A stretch of 64,000 nt of DNA, from the NCBI GenBank assembly GCA_029319145.1, contig CP119753.1, positions 3,472,001 to 3,536,000 of the forward strand, given 5' to 3'. This stretch comes from Microbacter sp. GSS18 (GTDB lineage Bacteria > Actinomycetota > Actinomycetes > Actinomycetales > Microbacteriaceae). Shown piece by piece: positions 8,471-17,228 of the stretch (its first letter is position 1; every line of letters starts with the position of its first letter). Under the pieces are notes generated by a model that did not search any database, was not told the DNA's origin, and saw only the letters and a program-made list of their open reading frames with translations. Both the position numbers and the translations under genes were made by a program.

Positions 8471-9448
8471 ATGAAGGCTCTGATTCATCACGCGTTCGGC
8501 GATCCCGCCGACGTCCTCGCCGTCGAGGACGTTCCCACTCCGGAGCCGAGCGCGGGCGAGGTGCGGGTTCGGCTGACGCTCTCCGCCATCCACAACCACG
8601 ACCTCTGGACGGTGCGCGGCACCTACGGGTTCAAGCCCGCCCTGCCCGCGCGTGCCGGCACCGAGGCGGTCGGCGTCGTCGATGCTCTCGGCGCCGGGGT
8701 CGAGCACCTTGCGCTCGGGCAGCGCGTCGCGACGGGCGGCACGTTCGGCGTCTGGGCCGAGCAGTTCATCGCGAAGGCGGCAGCGCTCATCCCGGTCCCC
8801 GACGACCTCCCCGACGAGGTCGCCGCGCAACTCGTGTCGATGCCGTTCTCGGCGATCAGCCTTCTCGACTCGCTCGACCTCGGCGAAGGCGACTGGCTCA
8901 TCCAGAATGCCGCGAACGGCGCGGTCGGGCGTCTTGTGGCTCAGCTCGCGGTCCCGCGCGGCATCAACGTCGTCGGTCTCGTGCGCCGCGCGGAAGCCGT
9001 CGATGAGCTCGAGGCTCAGGGCATCAGCCGCATCGTCGCCACCGACTCGGATGACTGGCAGGCACGCGTCGCCGAGATCACCGGCGGAGCTCCCATCGTG
9101 ACGGGCGTCGACTCGGTGGGCGGTCGGGCCAGCGGAGACGTCCTGTCGCAGCTCGCCGAGAACGGAACGCTCGTGGCGTTCGGCGCGATGGCGTCACCGA
9201 CGATGGAGATCTCGTCGGGCGACGTCATCTTCAAGCAGGCCATCGTGCGCGGCTTCTGGGCCAGCAAGGTGAGCGCAGCGATGCCGCCGGAGGACCGCGC
9301 CCGCCTCATGGGCGAACTCCTGGCCCGCGTGAAGGACGGGACCATCACCCTGCCCGTCGAGGCGACGTACCCGCTCGCCGGAATCGCGGATGCCGCGCGT
9401 GCCGGCTTCCGCCCGGGGCGCGCGGGAAAGATCCTGCTCCGCCCCTAG
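8471..9448 (+). CDS. Zinc-independent alcohol dehydrogenase/quinone reductase-like MDR protein
   Basis: 325 aa medium-chain dehydrogenase. The GroES-like N terminus carries LSAIHNHDLWTVRGTYGFKP, and the cofactor-binding motif NAANGAVGRLVAQLA starts near residue 148. The structural-zinc cysteines of classical alcohol dehydrogenases are absent, which points to the enoyl/quinone reductase branch. An AAGGAAGG ribosome site ends about 7 bp before the ATG. It is a distant paralogue of the protein at 7092-8108; the substrate is unknown. Confidence 0.82.
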   Translation: MKALIHHAFGDPADVLAVEDVPTPEPSAGEVRVRLTLSAIHNHDLWTVRGTYGFKPALPARAGTEAVGVVDALGAGVEHLALGQRVATGGTFGVWAEQFIAKAAALIPVPDDLPDEVAAQLVSMPFSAISLLDSLDLGEGDWLIQNAANGAVGRLVAQLAVPRGINVVGLVRRAEAVDELEAQGISRIVATDSDDWQARVAEITGGAPIVTGVDSVGGRASGDVLSQLAENGTLVAFGAMASPTMEISSGDVIFKQAIVRGFWASKVSAAMPPEDRARLMGELLARVKDGTITLPVEATYPLAGIADAARAGFRPGRAGKILLRP

Positions 9449-9497
9449 CCCTCGGCGATCGGGGGAGATCCGCCGGCCCCGGCGGCATCCTCGAGGG
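9449..9497 (+). terminator. Possible terminator hairpin after the MDR gene
   Basis: CCCTCG at 9449-9454 pairs with CGAGGG at 9492-9497. An inner stem CCGCCGG/CCGGCGG lies at 9470-9485. There is no T tract, as is usual in high-GC actinobacteria. Confidence 0.4.
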
Positions 9498-9513
9498 ACC
9501 GTAGGCTGTCCGC

Positions 9514-10131
9514 ATGACGGCGAGACCCCGAATGCGCCACCGCGCGATGCTCGCGACGGCGCTCGCCGGTGCCGTGTTGTCCACGGCGGCGGGCTGCGCG
9601 TCCGGCGGCGGGGCGGATGCCGGGTCGACCCCGATTCCGGTCGACGTCGCGTCACGCCTCGAGGCGATGGACGAAGCGGTCGCCGGGTGGCGGATCGCGC
9701 AGGACCTGACCGAGGCGCAGCGGCATGCCGAGGCGGCGCGCAACCTGATCGTCGGGCCGGACGGGCCCTTCTACGGTGACGAGGATGGCGATGGTGCGAT
9801 CGAGGGCGCGAGCGACATCGGGCTGCTGCCCGGTCTCGGCGGTGAACCGGGCCTCGCCCAGCCGCCGGTGAATCCCTGCGTCGAGCGCGACGTCCTCGGC
9901 GGCGGATGGGACGACCCGGAGGCGCGCTGGGACGAGTTCTCCGCAACCCTCGCCGAGTGGGCGCCCGGCAACAACACGATGCCCCGGCTGCCGAGTCATC
10001 CGCAGCGCGTCGTCGGGTGGGCGACGCTGACACTCGGAACGGACTCTCTCGACGACGCCCGCGAGTACGCGGGCCACGCGCAGCTCCACGTCGACATCAC
10101 CCGGGCGGCCTATGCGGCCTGCCCCGGTTGA
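9514..10131 (+). CDS. Predicted lipoprotein, function unknown
   Basis: 205 aa. A basic N terminus, hydrophobic stretch and lipobox-like TAAGC (Cys28) predict a lipid-anchored extracytoplasmic protein. The mature part is acidic and has no motif I recognise. There are two cysteines besides the lipid one (NPCVERD and the C-terminal AACPG). A TAGGCT hexamer at 9502-9507 lies 6 bp before the ATG and no ribosome site is visible, so the mRNA may be leaderless. It is a single-gene unit between the MDR gene and the ArsR gene. Confidence 0.75.
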   Translation: MTARPRMRHRAMLATALAGAVLSTAAGCASGGGADAGSTPIPVDVASRLEAMDEAVAGWRIAQDLTEAQRHAEAARNLIVGPDGPFYGDEDGDGAIEGASDIGLLPGLGGEPGLAQPPVNPCVERDVLGGGWDDPEARWDEFSATLAEWAPGNNTMPRLPSHPQRVVGWATLTLGTDSLDDAREYAGHAQLHVDITRAAYAACPG

Positions 10132-10155
10132 TCCCCGCCCAGCGGTTCCACCCCC

Positions 10156-10183
10156 TTGACGGCGCGCCACAGCTGACTATGGT
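10156..10183 (+). promoter_or_regulatory. Promoter of the ArsR-type regulator gene
   Basis: TTGACG (10156-10161) and TATGGT (10178-10183) with a 16 bp spacer. The adjoining perfect palindrome touches the last base of the -10, consistent with autorepression. Confidence 0.6.
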
Positions 10184-10198
10184 TAACCTGCAGGTTAA
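10183..10198 (+). promoter_or_regulatory. Perfect 16-bp palindromic operator, likely autoregulatory
   Basis: TTAACCTGCAGGTTAA is a perfect palindrome located between the -10 element and the start codon of the ArsR-family gene 17 bp downstream. Position and symmetry fit a dimeric winged-helix repressor controlling its own two-gene operon. Confidence 0.7.
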
Positions 10199-10214
10199 GT
10201 GTTAGAGGTTCGCC

Positions 10215-10559
10215 ATGGATGAGCTGAGCTCGGTGTTCGCGGCGCTGGCCAATGAGCATCGACGCCAGATCGTCCTCGCCCTTGCGCTCCGCCCCCACTC
10301 GATCAGTGAGCTCGCGGAGCTGCGGGGGCTCTCGCTGCCGGCGATCCACAAGCACATCGCCGTCCTCGAGGATTCCGAGATGGTCCGACGTCGCAAGGTC
10401 GGACGCACGACCATCCTCGCCCTGCAACGGGCCCCGCTGCGCCGGCTCCAGGCATGGGTCGGCCGGTTCCACCCCGACTGGGGAACAGACGACGAAGGCC
10501 TCGACAACTATGCCGACCACTTCCTGCACCAGGTCACCCCGACGAAGGAGCCGAAATGA
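10215..10559 (+). CDS. ArsR-family winged-helix regulator
   Basis: 114 aa DNA-binding protein. The winged-helix domain spans about residues 5-80, with LANEHRRQIVLALA followed by the recognition-helix region LSLPAIHKHIAVLEDSEMV. No cysteine metal site is visible, so it belongs to the non-metal-sensing ArsR group that often sits beside YCII or SRPBCC genes. The start codon follows a promoter and a perfect palindromic operator. Its stop overlaps the YCII-domain gene, so the two are co-expressed. Confidence 0.88.
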   Translation: MDELSSVFAALANEHRRQIVLALALRPHSISELAELRGLSLPAIHKHIAVLEDSEMVRRRKVGRTTILALQRAPLRRLQAWVGRFHPDWGTDDEGLDNYADHFLHQVTPTKEPK

Positions 10560-10846
10560 AGAAGAAGTTCATCCTCCTCGCCCACGGCGAGATGGACAGC
10601 ACCCCCGAGGGTCGGCAGGCCCACCAGGCGTGGTGGGAGTCGATGCGGGGTCACGTCATCGATTCGGGCAACCCCCTGATAAACGGTCGCGACGTCACTC
10701 GGGCGGGCGAGGTCGCCGCGCTCGGCCCCGCGAGCGATCCCGCCCTCGGGTACTCCCTCATCGAGGCCGAGTCGTGGGACGAGGCAGTGGCGCTCCTCGC
10801 CGGATGCCCCATGGATATGTGGGTGTACGAAGCCGTGCCCATGTGA
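10556..10846 (+). CDS. YCII-domain protein
   Basis: 96 aa protein related to YCII/DGPF proteins: FILLAHGEMDSTPEG near the N terminus and a C-terminal AVALLAGCPMDMWVYEAVPM matching the family pattern of a buried Asp/His-type active site. Biochemical roles of these proteins are mostly unknown. The ATG overlaps the stop of the ArsR gene by 4 bp. The regulator therefore probably controls this gene. Confidence 0.8.
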   Translation: MKKKFILLAHGEMDSTPEGRQAHQAWWESMRGHVIDSGNPLINGRDVTRAGEVAALGPASDPALGYSLIEAESWDEAVALLAGCPMDMWVYEAVPM

Positions 10847-10924
10847 CCCGCGCTCGATGGGACGGTCGGCGGATGCCGGGCGGCATCGAGGTCGGGAATG
10901 CCGCATCGGCTTCCCGGCGGATGC

Positions 10925-10954
10925 CTTGAGCCGGGCGGATACCGTCGCTACTGT
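10925..10954 (+). promoter_or_regulatory. Candidate promoter of the aldehyde dehydrogenase gene
   Basis: TTGAGC at 10925-10930 and TACTGT at 10949-10954, 18 bp apart, about 80 bp before the GTG start. Consensus match only. Confidence 0.45.
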
Positions 10955-11037
10955 GGGCGGCAACCGCACTGTGGGGCGGCGCACGACGCTGGGGAACGTC
11001 GCGCCGACGCTCGCTCCGCCGGCCCAGAGGAGGGACC

Positions 11038-12426
11038 GTGCACGCGAAGACGATGACCAGTGCGCCCCGCGATCGCGAATTCTCGGTGATCGATCCGCGC
11101 ACCGACACCCAGATCTCGACGCGGTCGGCGTTCACGGATGCCGAGGTGACGGCTGCGATCGAGCGGGCGGACGCCGCCTTCCGGGAGTGGCGCGAGACAG
11201 ATCTCGCGGAGCGCGCGGAGGTCCTGCACCGCATCGCAGACCTGCACGAGGAGAACGCGCGGGAGCTGCGCCGCCTGTCGATCCTCGAGATGGGCGCGCC
11301 TCCCGAGAGCGTTGACTGGGGGCTGGACGTCGACGTCTCGATGTACCGGTACTACGCCGACCACGGGCCTGAGTTCCTGGCCGACGAACCGCTCGACCTG
11401 CCCGACGGCCGAGGCGTCGTCGTCAAGCGCCCGCTGGGCGTGGTCCTCGGGATCGTGCCGTGGAACGCGCTCGTCCTGCTCACCGCGCGCTTCGCGGCCC
11501 CGAACCTGATGGCCGGGAACACCGTCCTGGTCAAGCCGCCGCCGCAGTGCCCCGAGAGCGCAGCCGCGATGGAGCAGATCGCCCGCGACGCCGGCCTCCC
11601 CGAGAGCGCGTTCACGGTGATGTACTCGACGCACGACCAGACCGAGCGCATCGTCGCGGATCCGCGGGTCCATGCTGTCTCGTTCACCGGGTCGGCGGCG
11701 GGAGGCGCCGCCGTGGCGGAGATCGCCGGCCGGCATCTCACCCGGGTCTCTCTGGAGCTGGGGGGCTCGGATCCCTTCGTCGTCCTGTCCAGCGACGATC
11801 TGGACGCGACGGCGGCCGAGGCTGTCGGTCTGCGGCTTCTCGTCGGCGGGCAGGCCTGCATCTGCGCGAAGAGGTTCATCATCGCCGATGCCCTCTACGA
11901 GGACTTCGTGGAGCGGTACATCGCGCAGGGCGACACCATCGGCCCGCGCGATCCGGCGGCTCCGGACGACGCGACCTGGACGCTCTCCTCGCGCGTCGCC
12001 GCCGATCGCCTTCAGGATCAGCTCGACCGTGCCGTCGGCCAGGGCGCGACGCTCCTCGGGGGCACGCGTGCGGGCAACGTCTTCGCTCCGGGGCTGCTCG
12101 TGGACGTGCCCGCGGAGGCCGACGTGCACGACGAGGAGCTCTTCGGTCCGATCGGCATCGCGTACCGTGCCCGCGACGACGACGAGGCCGTTTCGATAGC
12201 CAACCAGACGCCCTACGGACTCGGCGCGTACGTCTTCGCGAGCGACCCCGATCACGCCGCACGTGTGGCGGAGCGCCTCGAGTCGGGCATGTGCTTCATC
12301 AACCGGGGGCCGGACGTCACGGCTCCCGTCTGCTTCGGCGGGGTCAAGTCCTCCGGTTTCGGGCGGACGCACGGCCGCTGGGGCATGGAGGAGTTCCTCA
12401 ACCAGCGCATGATCCGCACGGCCTGA
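11038..12426 (+). CDS. Aldehyde dehydrogenase (succinate-semialdehyde dehydrogenase-like)
   Basis: 462 aa NAD(P)+-dependent aldehyde dehydrogenase. Motifs in order are PWNALVLL, KPPPQCPES, the cofactor loop FTGSAAGG, the general-base region LELGGSDP and catalytic Cys274 in GGQAC. The class resembles GabD/short succinate-semialdehyde dehydrogenases, but the natural aldehyde cannot be read from sequence. AGGAGGG precedes the GTG start by about 4 bp. It is a monocistronic unit with its own candidate promoter. Confidence 0.9.
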   Translation: MHAKTMTSAPRDREFSVIDPRTDTQISTRSAFTDAEVTAAIERADAAFREWRETDLAERAEVLHRIADLHEENARELRRLSILEMGAPPESVDWGLDVDVSMYRYYADHGPEFLADEPLDLPDGRGVVVKRPLGVVLGIVPWNALVLLTARFAAPNLMAGNTVLVKPPPQCPESAAAMEQIARDAGLPESAFTVMYSTHDQTERIVADPRVHAVSFTGSAAGGAAVAEIAGRHLTRVSLELGGSDPFVVLSSDDLDATAAEAVGLRLLVGGQACICAKRFIIADALYEDFVERYIAQGDTIGPRDPAAPDDATWTLSSRVAADRLQDQLDRAVGQGATLLGGTRAGNVFAPGLLVDVPAEADVHDEELFGPIGIAYRARDDDEAVSIANQTPYGLGAYVFASDPDHAARVAERLESGMCFINRGPDVTAPVCFGGVKSSGFGRTHGRWGMEEFLNQRMIRTA

Positions 12427-12432
12427 GGCCGC

Positions 12433-12544
12433 ACTCCCTCGCGGAGCTTCCATCCCCAAGCGCGAGACCGCCCTCGCGAAACCTGGCAGGGTGGGTCTTC
12501 GGGCCGCCGTGCACTCCGCCGGTCGCCGTGCACTGCGAGGGAGT
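12433..12544 (+). repeat. Inverted 10-mers and duplicated GTGCAC box before the flotillin gene
   Basis: ACTCCCTCGC (12433-12442) and GCGAGGGAGT (12535-12544) are perfect complements that bracket the spacer between two genes. Inside, CGCCGTGCACT occurs twice (12505-12515 and 12524-12534), each copy containing the palindrome GTGCAC. The two copies lie 19 bp apart, close to two helical turns, just upstream of the flotillin start. Confidence 0.5.
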
Positions 12545-12549
12545 CGTCC

Positions 12550-14091
12550 ATGGAAGTCGCCGGATTCGTCGGCATTCTGATCATCGTCGGCATCGCCGTC
12601 ATCGCGGCGATCATCATCGGGCTGATCGCCCTGCTGTTCGCGCGCAGCTGGATCAAGGTCGCGCGGGCCGACGAGGCGCTGGTCATCTCGGGCCGCAAGC
12701 AGAAGGTGCAGCGCACCGTCCTCGACGCCGACGGCTCGAGCCGCTCGGAGATGACCGAGTCGCCGGTCACCGTCATCGTCAACGGCAAGTCGCTGGTCAA
12801 CCCCATCACCCAGCGGCACGAGATCATCTCGCTGCGCTCGCGTCAGGTGTCGCTGAACGCCGAGGCCCAGTCGCTCGACAACGTCACGCTGAACGTCGAC
12901 GGCGTCGCGATCGTCAAGATCGGCTCCGACCCGCTGTTCGTCCGTCGCGCCGCCGAGCGCTTCGCCTCGCAGGACAAGGCGATCGAGCAGTTCACGACCG
13001 AGCAGCTCGAAGGCGCCCTTCGCGGCATCGTCGCCACGCTGTCGGTCGTCGAGCTGATGCGCGAGCGCAAGAAGTTCTCCGACCAGATCGCGGCCGACGT
13101 CTCGCAAGAACTCGCCGAGCAGGGCCTCATCCTCGACTCCTTCCAGATCAAGGGCATCACCGACGAGATGGGCTACATCCAGTCGCTGGGTGCGCCCGAG
13201 ATCCAGGCCAAGCGGCAGGCGGCCGAGATCGCGCAGACGAACGCCGACCGCGCCATCAACCAGAAGGTCATCGCCAACCAGGAGGCGAACCTCGTCGAGC
13301 AGACGGCGCTGGACACCAACACCGCCAACGCGAACGCCGGCGTCGGCCGCGCCCGCGCCGAGGCGGAGCAGGCCGAGAACCTCGCCCGCGCGAAGGCCGA
13401 GCAGGCGGTCCTGCAGCAGCAGGCCGAGAACAAGCAGGCCCAGCTGGACGCCGACGTCAAGCGCGTCGCCGACGCGCAGCGGTACGAGGCCGAGACCCGG
13501 GCGCAGGCCGACCTCTACACGCGCGAGCGCTCGGCCGAGGCCGCGGCCATCGAGCAGGTCAAGCAGGCCGAGGCGCGCACGCGCATCGCCGAGCAGCAGG
13601 CCGAGGCCGACAAGGCCCGCGCCGCCGGAGAGGCGACCGCGGCCGAGGCGAAGGCCGCCGGTGAGGCCGGCGCCCTGCGCGCTCTCGCGGATGCCGAGGC
13701 GGCCGCCCGACGCCTGCGCGCGCAGGCGGACGCCGACGCGATCCGCGCCGAGGGAGAGGCCCGCGCCGCAGCGGTCGAGGCCGAGACCGAGGCGATCGCC
13801 TCGAATCAGGAGGCGTTCCTCGCCCAGCGGGTGCTCGACGTGCTGCCGTCGGTCATGGCCGAGTTCGCCAAGGGGTACTCGACGATCGGCAGCGTGTCGA
13901 TCATCGGCGGCGCCGGCGAGGACGGCGCCTCCACCGTGGTCGGCGGCGACAGCGCGAAGGCCATGCGCTCGGTGTTCGACAGCGTCGAGGCGGCCACCGG
14001 AATCGACCTCGCGGCGATCATCCAGGGCCAGGCGGTCGGACGCGGTCTCGGTGCGGGCATCGCAGAGAACGCGCCGGGGAAGAAGAAGTGA
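12550..14091 (+). CDS. Flotillin-family membrane scaffold protein
   Basis: 513 aa. An N-terminal hydrophobic helix (residues 4-32) anchors a SPFH/Band 7 domain (about 35-200). A long Glu/Ala-rich coiled coil follows (about 210-430), then a Gly-rich tail ending in basic GKKK. The architecture matches bacterial FloT/YqiK-type flotillins, which organise membrane microdomains. Codon and amino acid composition of the coiled coil is strongly Ala/Glu/Arg biased. It stands alone, between an aldehyde dehydrogenase gene and a two-component system, and ends at a clear terminator hairpin. Confidence 0.9.
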   Translation: MEVAGFVGILIIVGIAVIAAIIIGLIALLFARSWIKVARADEALVISGRKQKVQRTVLDADGSSRSEMTESPVTVIVNGKSLVNPITQRHEIISLRSRQVSLNAEAQSLDNVTLNVDGVAIVKIGSDPLFVRRAAERFASQDKAIEQFTTEQLEGALRGIVATLSVVELMRERKKFSDQIAADVSQELAEQGLILDSFQIKGITDEMGYIQSLGAPEIQAKRQAAEIAQTNADRAINQKVIANQEANLVEQTALDTNTANANAGVGRARAEAEQAENLARAKAEQAVLQQQAENKQAQLDADVKRVADAQRYEAETRAQADLYTRERSAEAAAIEQVKQAEARTRIAEQQAEADKARAAGEATAAEAKAAGEAGALRALADAEAAARRLRAQADADAIRAEGEARAAAVEAETEAIASNQEAFLAQRVLDVLPSVMAEFAKGYSTIGSVSIIGGAGEDGASTVVGGDSAKAMRSVFDSVEAATGIDLAAIIQGQAVGRGLGAGIAENAPGKKK

Positions 14092-14117
14092 TCCATCACT
14101 GACCCCGTTGCCGAATC

Positions 14118-14149
14118 CGGATGCCGCGTCCCGTGGGGCGCGGCATCCG
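14118..14149 (+). terminator. Terminator hairpin after the flotillin gene
   Basis: CGGATGCCGCG (14118-14128) and CGCGGCATCCG (14139-14149) form a perfect 11 bp stem with a 10-nt loop, 27 bp after the stop codon. Confidence 0.75.
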
Positions 14150-14218
14150 CGTGTTCCGGCGCCGACGACGCGCCGCCGGTAGCGTAGGAATCGGCTCGCA
14201 CGCGGAGGAGGTCATCGG

Positions 14219-14950
14219 ATGGCTCGCCGGGTGCTCGTGGTCGACGACGAGCGTGAGATCCGCGCCGTGCTGAGGGCGTACCTCGAGGCGGACGGCAACG
14301 CGGTGTCCGAAGCCGCGACGGGTGCCGACGCCCTCGACCGCATCCTCGCGACGGACGGCACCGCGCCCGATCTCGTGCTGCTCGACATCCGGCTGCCCGA
14401 TCTGGACGGACTCGAGGTGCTGCGGACCCTGCGCCGGACCTCGGACGTCTACGTCATCCTCGTCACGGCCCGCGCAGAGGAGGCCGACACGCTGATCGGC
14501 CTCGCGACCGGCGCCGACGACTACATCACCAAGCCGTTCAGTCCGCGCGAGGTGGCGGCGCGCGTGCGCACCGTGCTGCGGCGCATGCGCGACGACGGCG
14601 GCCCGGCGCGAGCCGCGGCCGCGGCCGACGAGCATGTCCTGCGCTTCCCCGGGCTCACGCTCGACGACCAGCGCCGCGAGCTCGTCGTGAACGGGCGCGA
14701 CACGGAGCTGTCCACCCTCGAGTTCGACCTGCTGCACGCGCTCGCCGCTTCGCCCGGACGCGTCTTCTCACGCGCGCAGCTGCTCGAGGAGGTGTGGGGG
14801 TACGACTTCTACGGCGACGAGCGGGTCGTCGACGTCCACATCCGGAGCCTGCGGCGCGCGCTCGGCGACGATGCCGCCGATCCGCGGATGATCGGGACCG
14901 TGCGCGGCGTGGGGTACAAGTTCCTGCTGCGCCCCGAGGAGAGCTCATGA
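14219..14950 (+). CDS. OmpR-family response regulator
   Basis: 243 aa two-component transcription factor. The receiver domain has the acidic pocket VDDE near residue 9, the phosphoacceptor Asp56 in LLDIRLP and Lys105 in TKPFSP. The C-terminal winged helix contains RVFSRAQLLEEVWGYDF and RVVDVHIRSLRRAL. GGAGGAGG precedes the ATG. The stop overlaps the sensor-kinase start by 4 bp, so both partners are made together. The direct repeats before the adjacent DUF2202 gene are possible targets. Confidence 0.95.
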   Translation: MARRVLVVDDEREIRAVLRAYLEADGNAVSEAATGADALDRILATDGTAPDLVLLDIRLPDLDGLEVLRTLRRTSDVYVILVTARAEEADTLIGLATGADDYITKPFSPREVAARVRTVLRRMRDDGGPARAAAAADEHVLRFPGLTLDDQRRELVVNGRDTELSTLEFDLLHALAASPGRVFSRAQLLEEVWGYDFYGDERVVDVHIRSLRRALGDDAADPRMIGTVRGVGYKFLLRPEESS

Positions 14951-16071
14951 CGCGCCTGCGGACGCGCCTCGTCCTCTCGCACCTCGTCGTCGCGCTGCTC
15001 GGTGGGCTGGCGACCTTCGTCGTCGTCTGGATCCTCACCCCGGTCATCTTCGACCGGCAGATGGGCTCCGGCGGCGGGCCGATGGGCCCCGGCACCGGAG
15101 GGCAGGGGTATCGGGAGCAGCTGAACGCCGAGGTCACCGCGGCCGTGACCCAGGCGCTCGCCGTCGGCCTCATCGTCGGCGTCCTCGCCGCCACCGCCGC
15201 GGGCGTCTTCGCCGCGTCCCGCGTGGCCCGCCCGCTGCGGGAGATGTCCGCGGCGACACGTCGCATCGCCGCGGGGCGCTACGACGCGCGGGTCACGCCG
15301 CCGCGCGAGACCGAACTCGCCGCGCTGGCCGACGACGTGAACACGCTCGGGCGCGCGCTCGAAGAGACCGAGGGCCGCCGCACGCGTCTGCTCGGCGAGG
15401 TCGCCCACGAGATGCGCACGCCCCTGACGATCATCGACGGCTACGTCGAGGGCATGATCGACGGCATCCTCCCGGCGAGCCCCGAGGAGCTGGGCAAGGT
15501 CAGCGACGAAGTGCGCCGCCTCCGGCGGCTCTCCGACGACCTTTCGGCGCTGTCACGTGCCGAAGAGGGGCGGCTCGTGCTCCACCCGGCATCCGCGGAT
15601 CTGCGATCGGTGGTCTCGGCCGCCGCGGAGCGCCTGCGCTCGCAGGTCGAGGATGGCGGCATCGCGCTCGACGTGCAGATCGGGAGCGACGTCGTCCCGG
15701 TGCAGGTGGACGCCGACCGGATCGCCGAGGTGGTCACCAATCTCATCGGAAACGCCGTCCGTGCCACGGCGCCGGGCGGGTCGATCGACGTTCGCGTCGA
15801 AGCGGCGGGGGACTGGGCCACCGTCACCGTCGCCGACACCGGCGAAGGGCTCGACCCGGACGACCTGGAGCGGATCTTCGAGCGGTTCTACCGCGTCCCC
15901 GGGCGGCGCGGCGGGAGTACGGGATCGGGCATCGGACTGACCATCGCTCGGGGGATCGCGACCGCACACGGCGGCGATCTGACCGCGCAGTCGGCGGGAC
16001 CGGGCCGGGGCGCGATCTTCGCCGCGCGCCTGCCGCTGGAGGCCGCCGGCGGCGGGACCCCGGCTCGCTGA
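14947..16071 (+). CDS. BaeS-type sensor histidine kinase
   Basis: 374 aa membrane kinase. Two transmembrane helices (about residues 9-31 and 65-92) flank a short Gly-rich external loop. A HAMP domain follows (about 93-145), then the phosphoacceptor His154 in EVAHEMRTP and an ATPase domain with N, G1 (DTGEGLDPD) and G2 (GSGIGL) boxes. The start is the ATG that overlaps the regulator stop. The small sensory loop suggests sensing within or at the membrane. The signal is unknown. Confidence 0.93.
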   Translation: MTRLRTRLVLSHLVVALLGGLATFVVVWILTPVIFDRQMGSGGGPMGPGTGGQGYREQLNAEVTAAVTQALAVGLIVGVLAATAAGVFAASRVARPLREMSAATRRIAAGRYDARVTPPRETELAALADDVNTLGRALEETEGRRTRLLGEVAHEMRTPLTIIDGYVEGMIDGILPASPEELGKVSDEVRRLRRLSDDLSALSRAEEGRLVLHPASADLRSVVSAAAERLRSQVEDGGIALDVQIGSDVVPVQVDADRIAEVVTNLIGNAVRATAPGGSIDVRVEAAGDWATVTVADTGEGLDPDDLERIFERFYRVPGRRGGSTGSGIGLTIARGIATAHGGDLTAQSAGPGRGAIFAARLPLEAAGGGTPAR

Positions 16072-16112
16072 GCCCGGAGGCGGTCTCAGATCACCGTCCT
16101 CGGCGCGCGAAA

Positions 16113-16148
16113 GAGGCCGGCCGGACCGCGATGGTCCTGACCGGCCTC
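16113..16148 (+). terminator. Bidirectional terminator between kinase and DUF2202 genes
   Basis: GAGGCCGG (16113-16120) pairs with CCGGCCTC (16141-16148). An inner stem GGACC/GGTCC lies at 16123-16137. The hairpin separates two convergent genes. Confidence 0.7.
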
Positions 16149-16165
16149 GTGTGTGATGGAGTGGA

Positions 16166-16903
<738 letters not shown>

Positions 16904-16952
16904 GGTTCTCACCTCTGTGGGTTGTCTGCTTGCACGTTCAAGAGAACCCGCA

Positions 16953-16978
16953 CGCGGTGAAGGCTCTGGCGCGGTGAA
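16953..16978 (-). promoter_or_regulatory. Direct repeats upstream of the DUF2202 gene
   Basis: CGCGGTGAA occurs at 16953-16961 and again at 16970-16978, followed by further TGAA words. Directly repeated half-sites are typical of OmpR-family regulators, and such a regulator is encoded nearby. Binding is inferred only. Confidence 0.35.
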
Positions 16979-17043
16979 TGTGAAGCGTTCATGAAGATGG
17001 CGGCCGGCGGCAGGATGCGCATCAGAGGCATCGGTGCCGGTTC

Positions 17044-17055
17044 ACTGACGTCAGT
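17044..17055 (+). promoter_or_regulatory. 12-bp perfect palindrome upstream of urtA
   Basis: ACTGACGTCAGT is a perfect palindrome 23 bp before the first conserved urea-cluster block. It has no counterpart upstream of ureA. Possible operator of an unknown regulator. Confidence 0.35.
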
Positions 17056-17077
17056 TTCCTGCCATACGAATTGGCAA

Positions 17078-17097
17078 GGTGTCAGGATGCTGTCATC
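17078..17097 (+). repeat. Urea-cluster block 1, copy A (upstream of urtA)
   Basis: GGTGTCAGGATGCTGTCATC matches the 20-mer at 30871-30890 with one difference. It contains TGTCA twice, exactly 11 bp apart, the helical phasing of GlnR-type binding sites. A partial copy lies before the NCS1 permease gene at 22375-22387. Confidence 0.7.
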
Positions 17098-17187
17098 TGC
17101 CAGTCGTGATTCGCGGTGCCCCACGCTGATCGATCGCGCCTGTTCCCCGTTTTTCCAAGCCATCGAGCGACAGCGGCAAGATGACTG

Positions 17188-17228
17188 TTTACATACGCGA
17201 CACGTTCGAGCAATGGCAGTGTAATGCC
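17188..17228 (+). repeat. Urea-cluster block 2, copy A (upstream of urtA)
   Basis: This 41 bp block is identical to 30982-31022 at 37 positions. The core ACGTTCGAGCAATGGCA is invariant. Read on the minus strand, related 5-mers (ATTAC, ATTGC, GTGTC, GTAAA) recur every 11 bp. It starts 110 bp after block 1; in the other copy the distance is 111 bp. Confidence 0.7.

Noticed and set aside
10948..13107. 719-codon minus-strand frame across the aldehyde dehydrogenase and flotillin genes
   Set aside because: It crosses two well-supported plus-strand genes and an intergenic spacer, and has shadow-like composition without motifs.
16991..17224. Short ORFs ending LHTRHVRAMAV here and [11 protein letters not shown] at 30794-31018, suggesting a conserved peptide
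   Set aside because: Similarity is confined to block 2. The upstream parts of the two frames are unrelated and lack ribosome sites, so a shared regulatory DNA block explains it better, although two of the four differences are synonymous in this frame.
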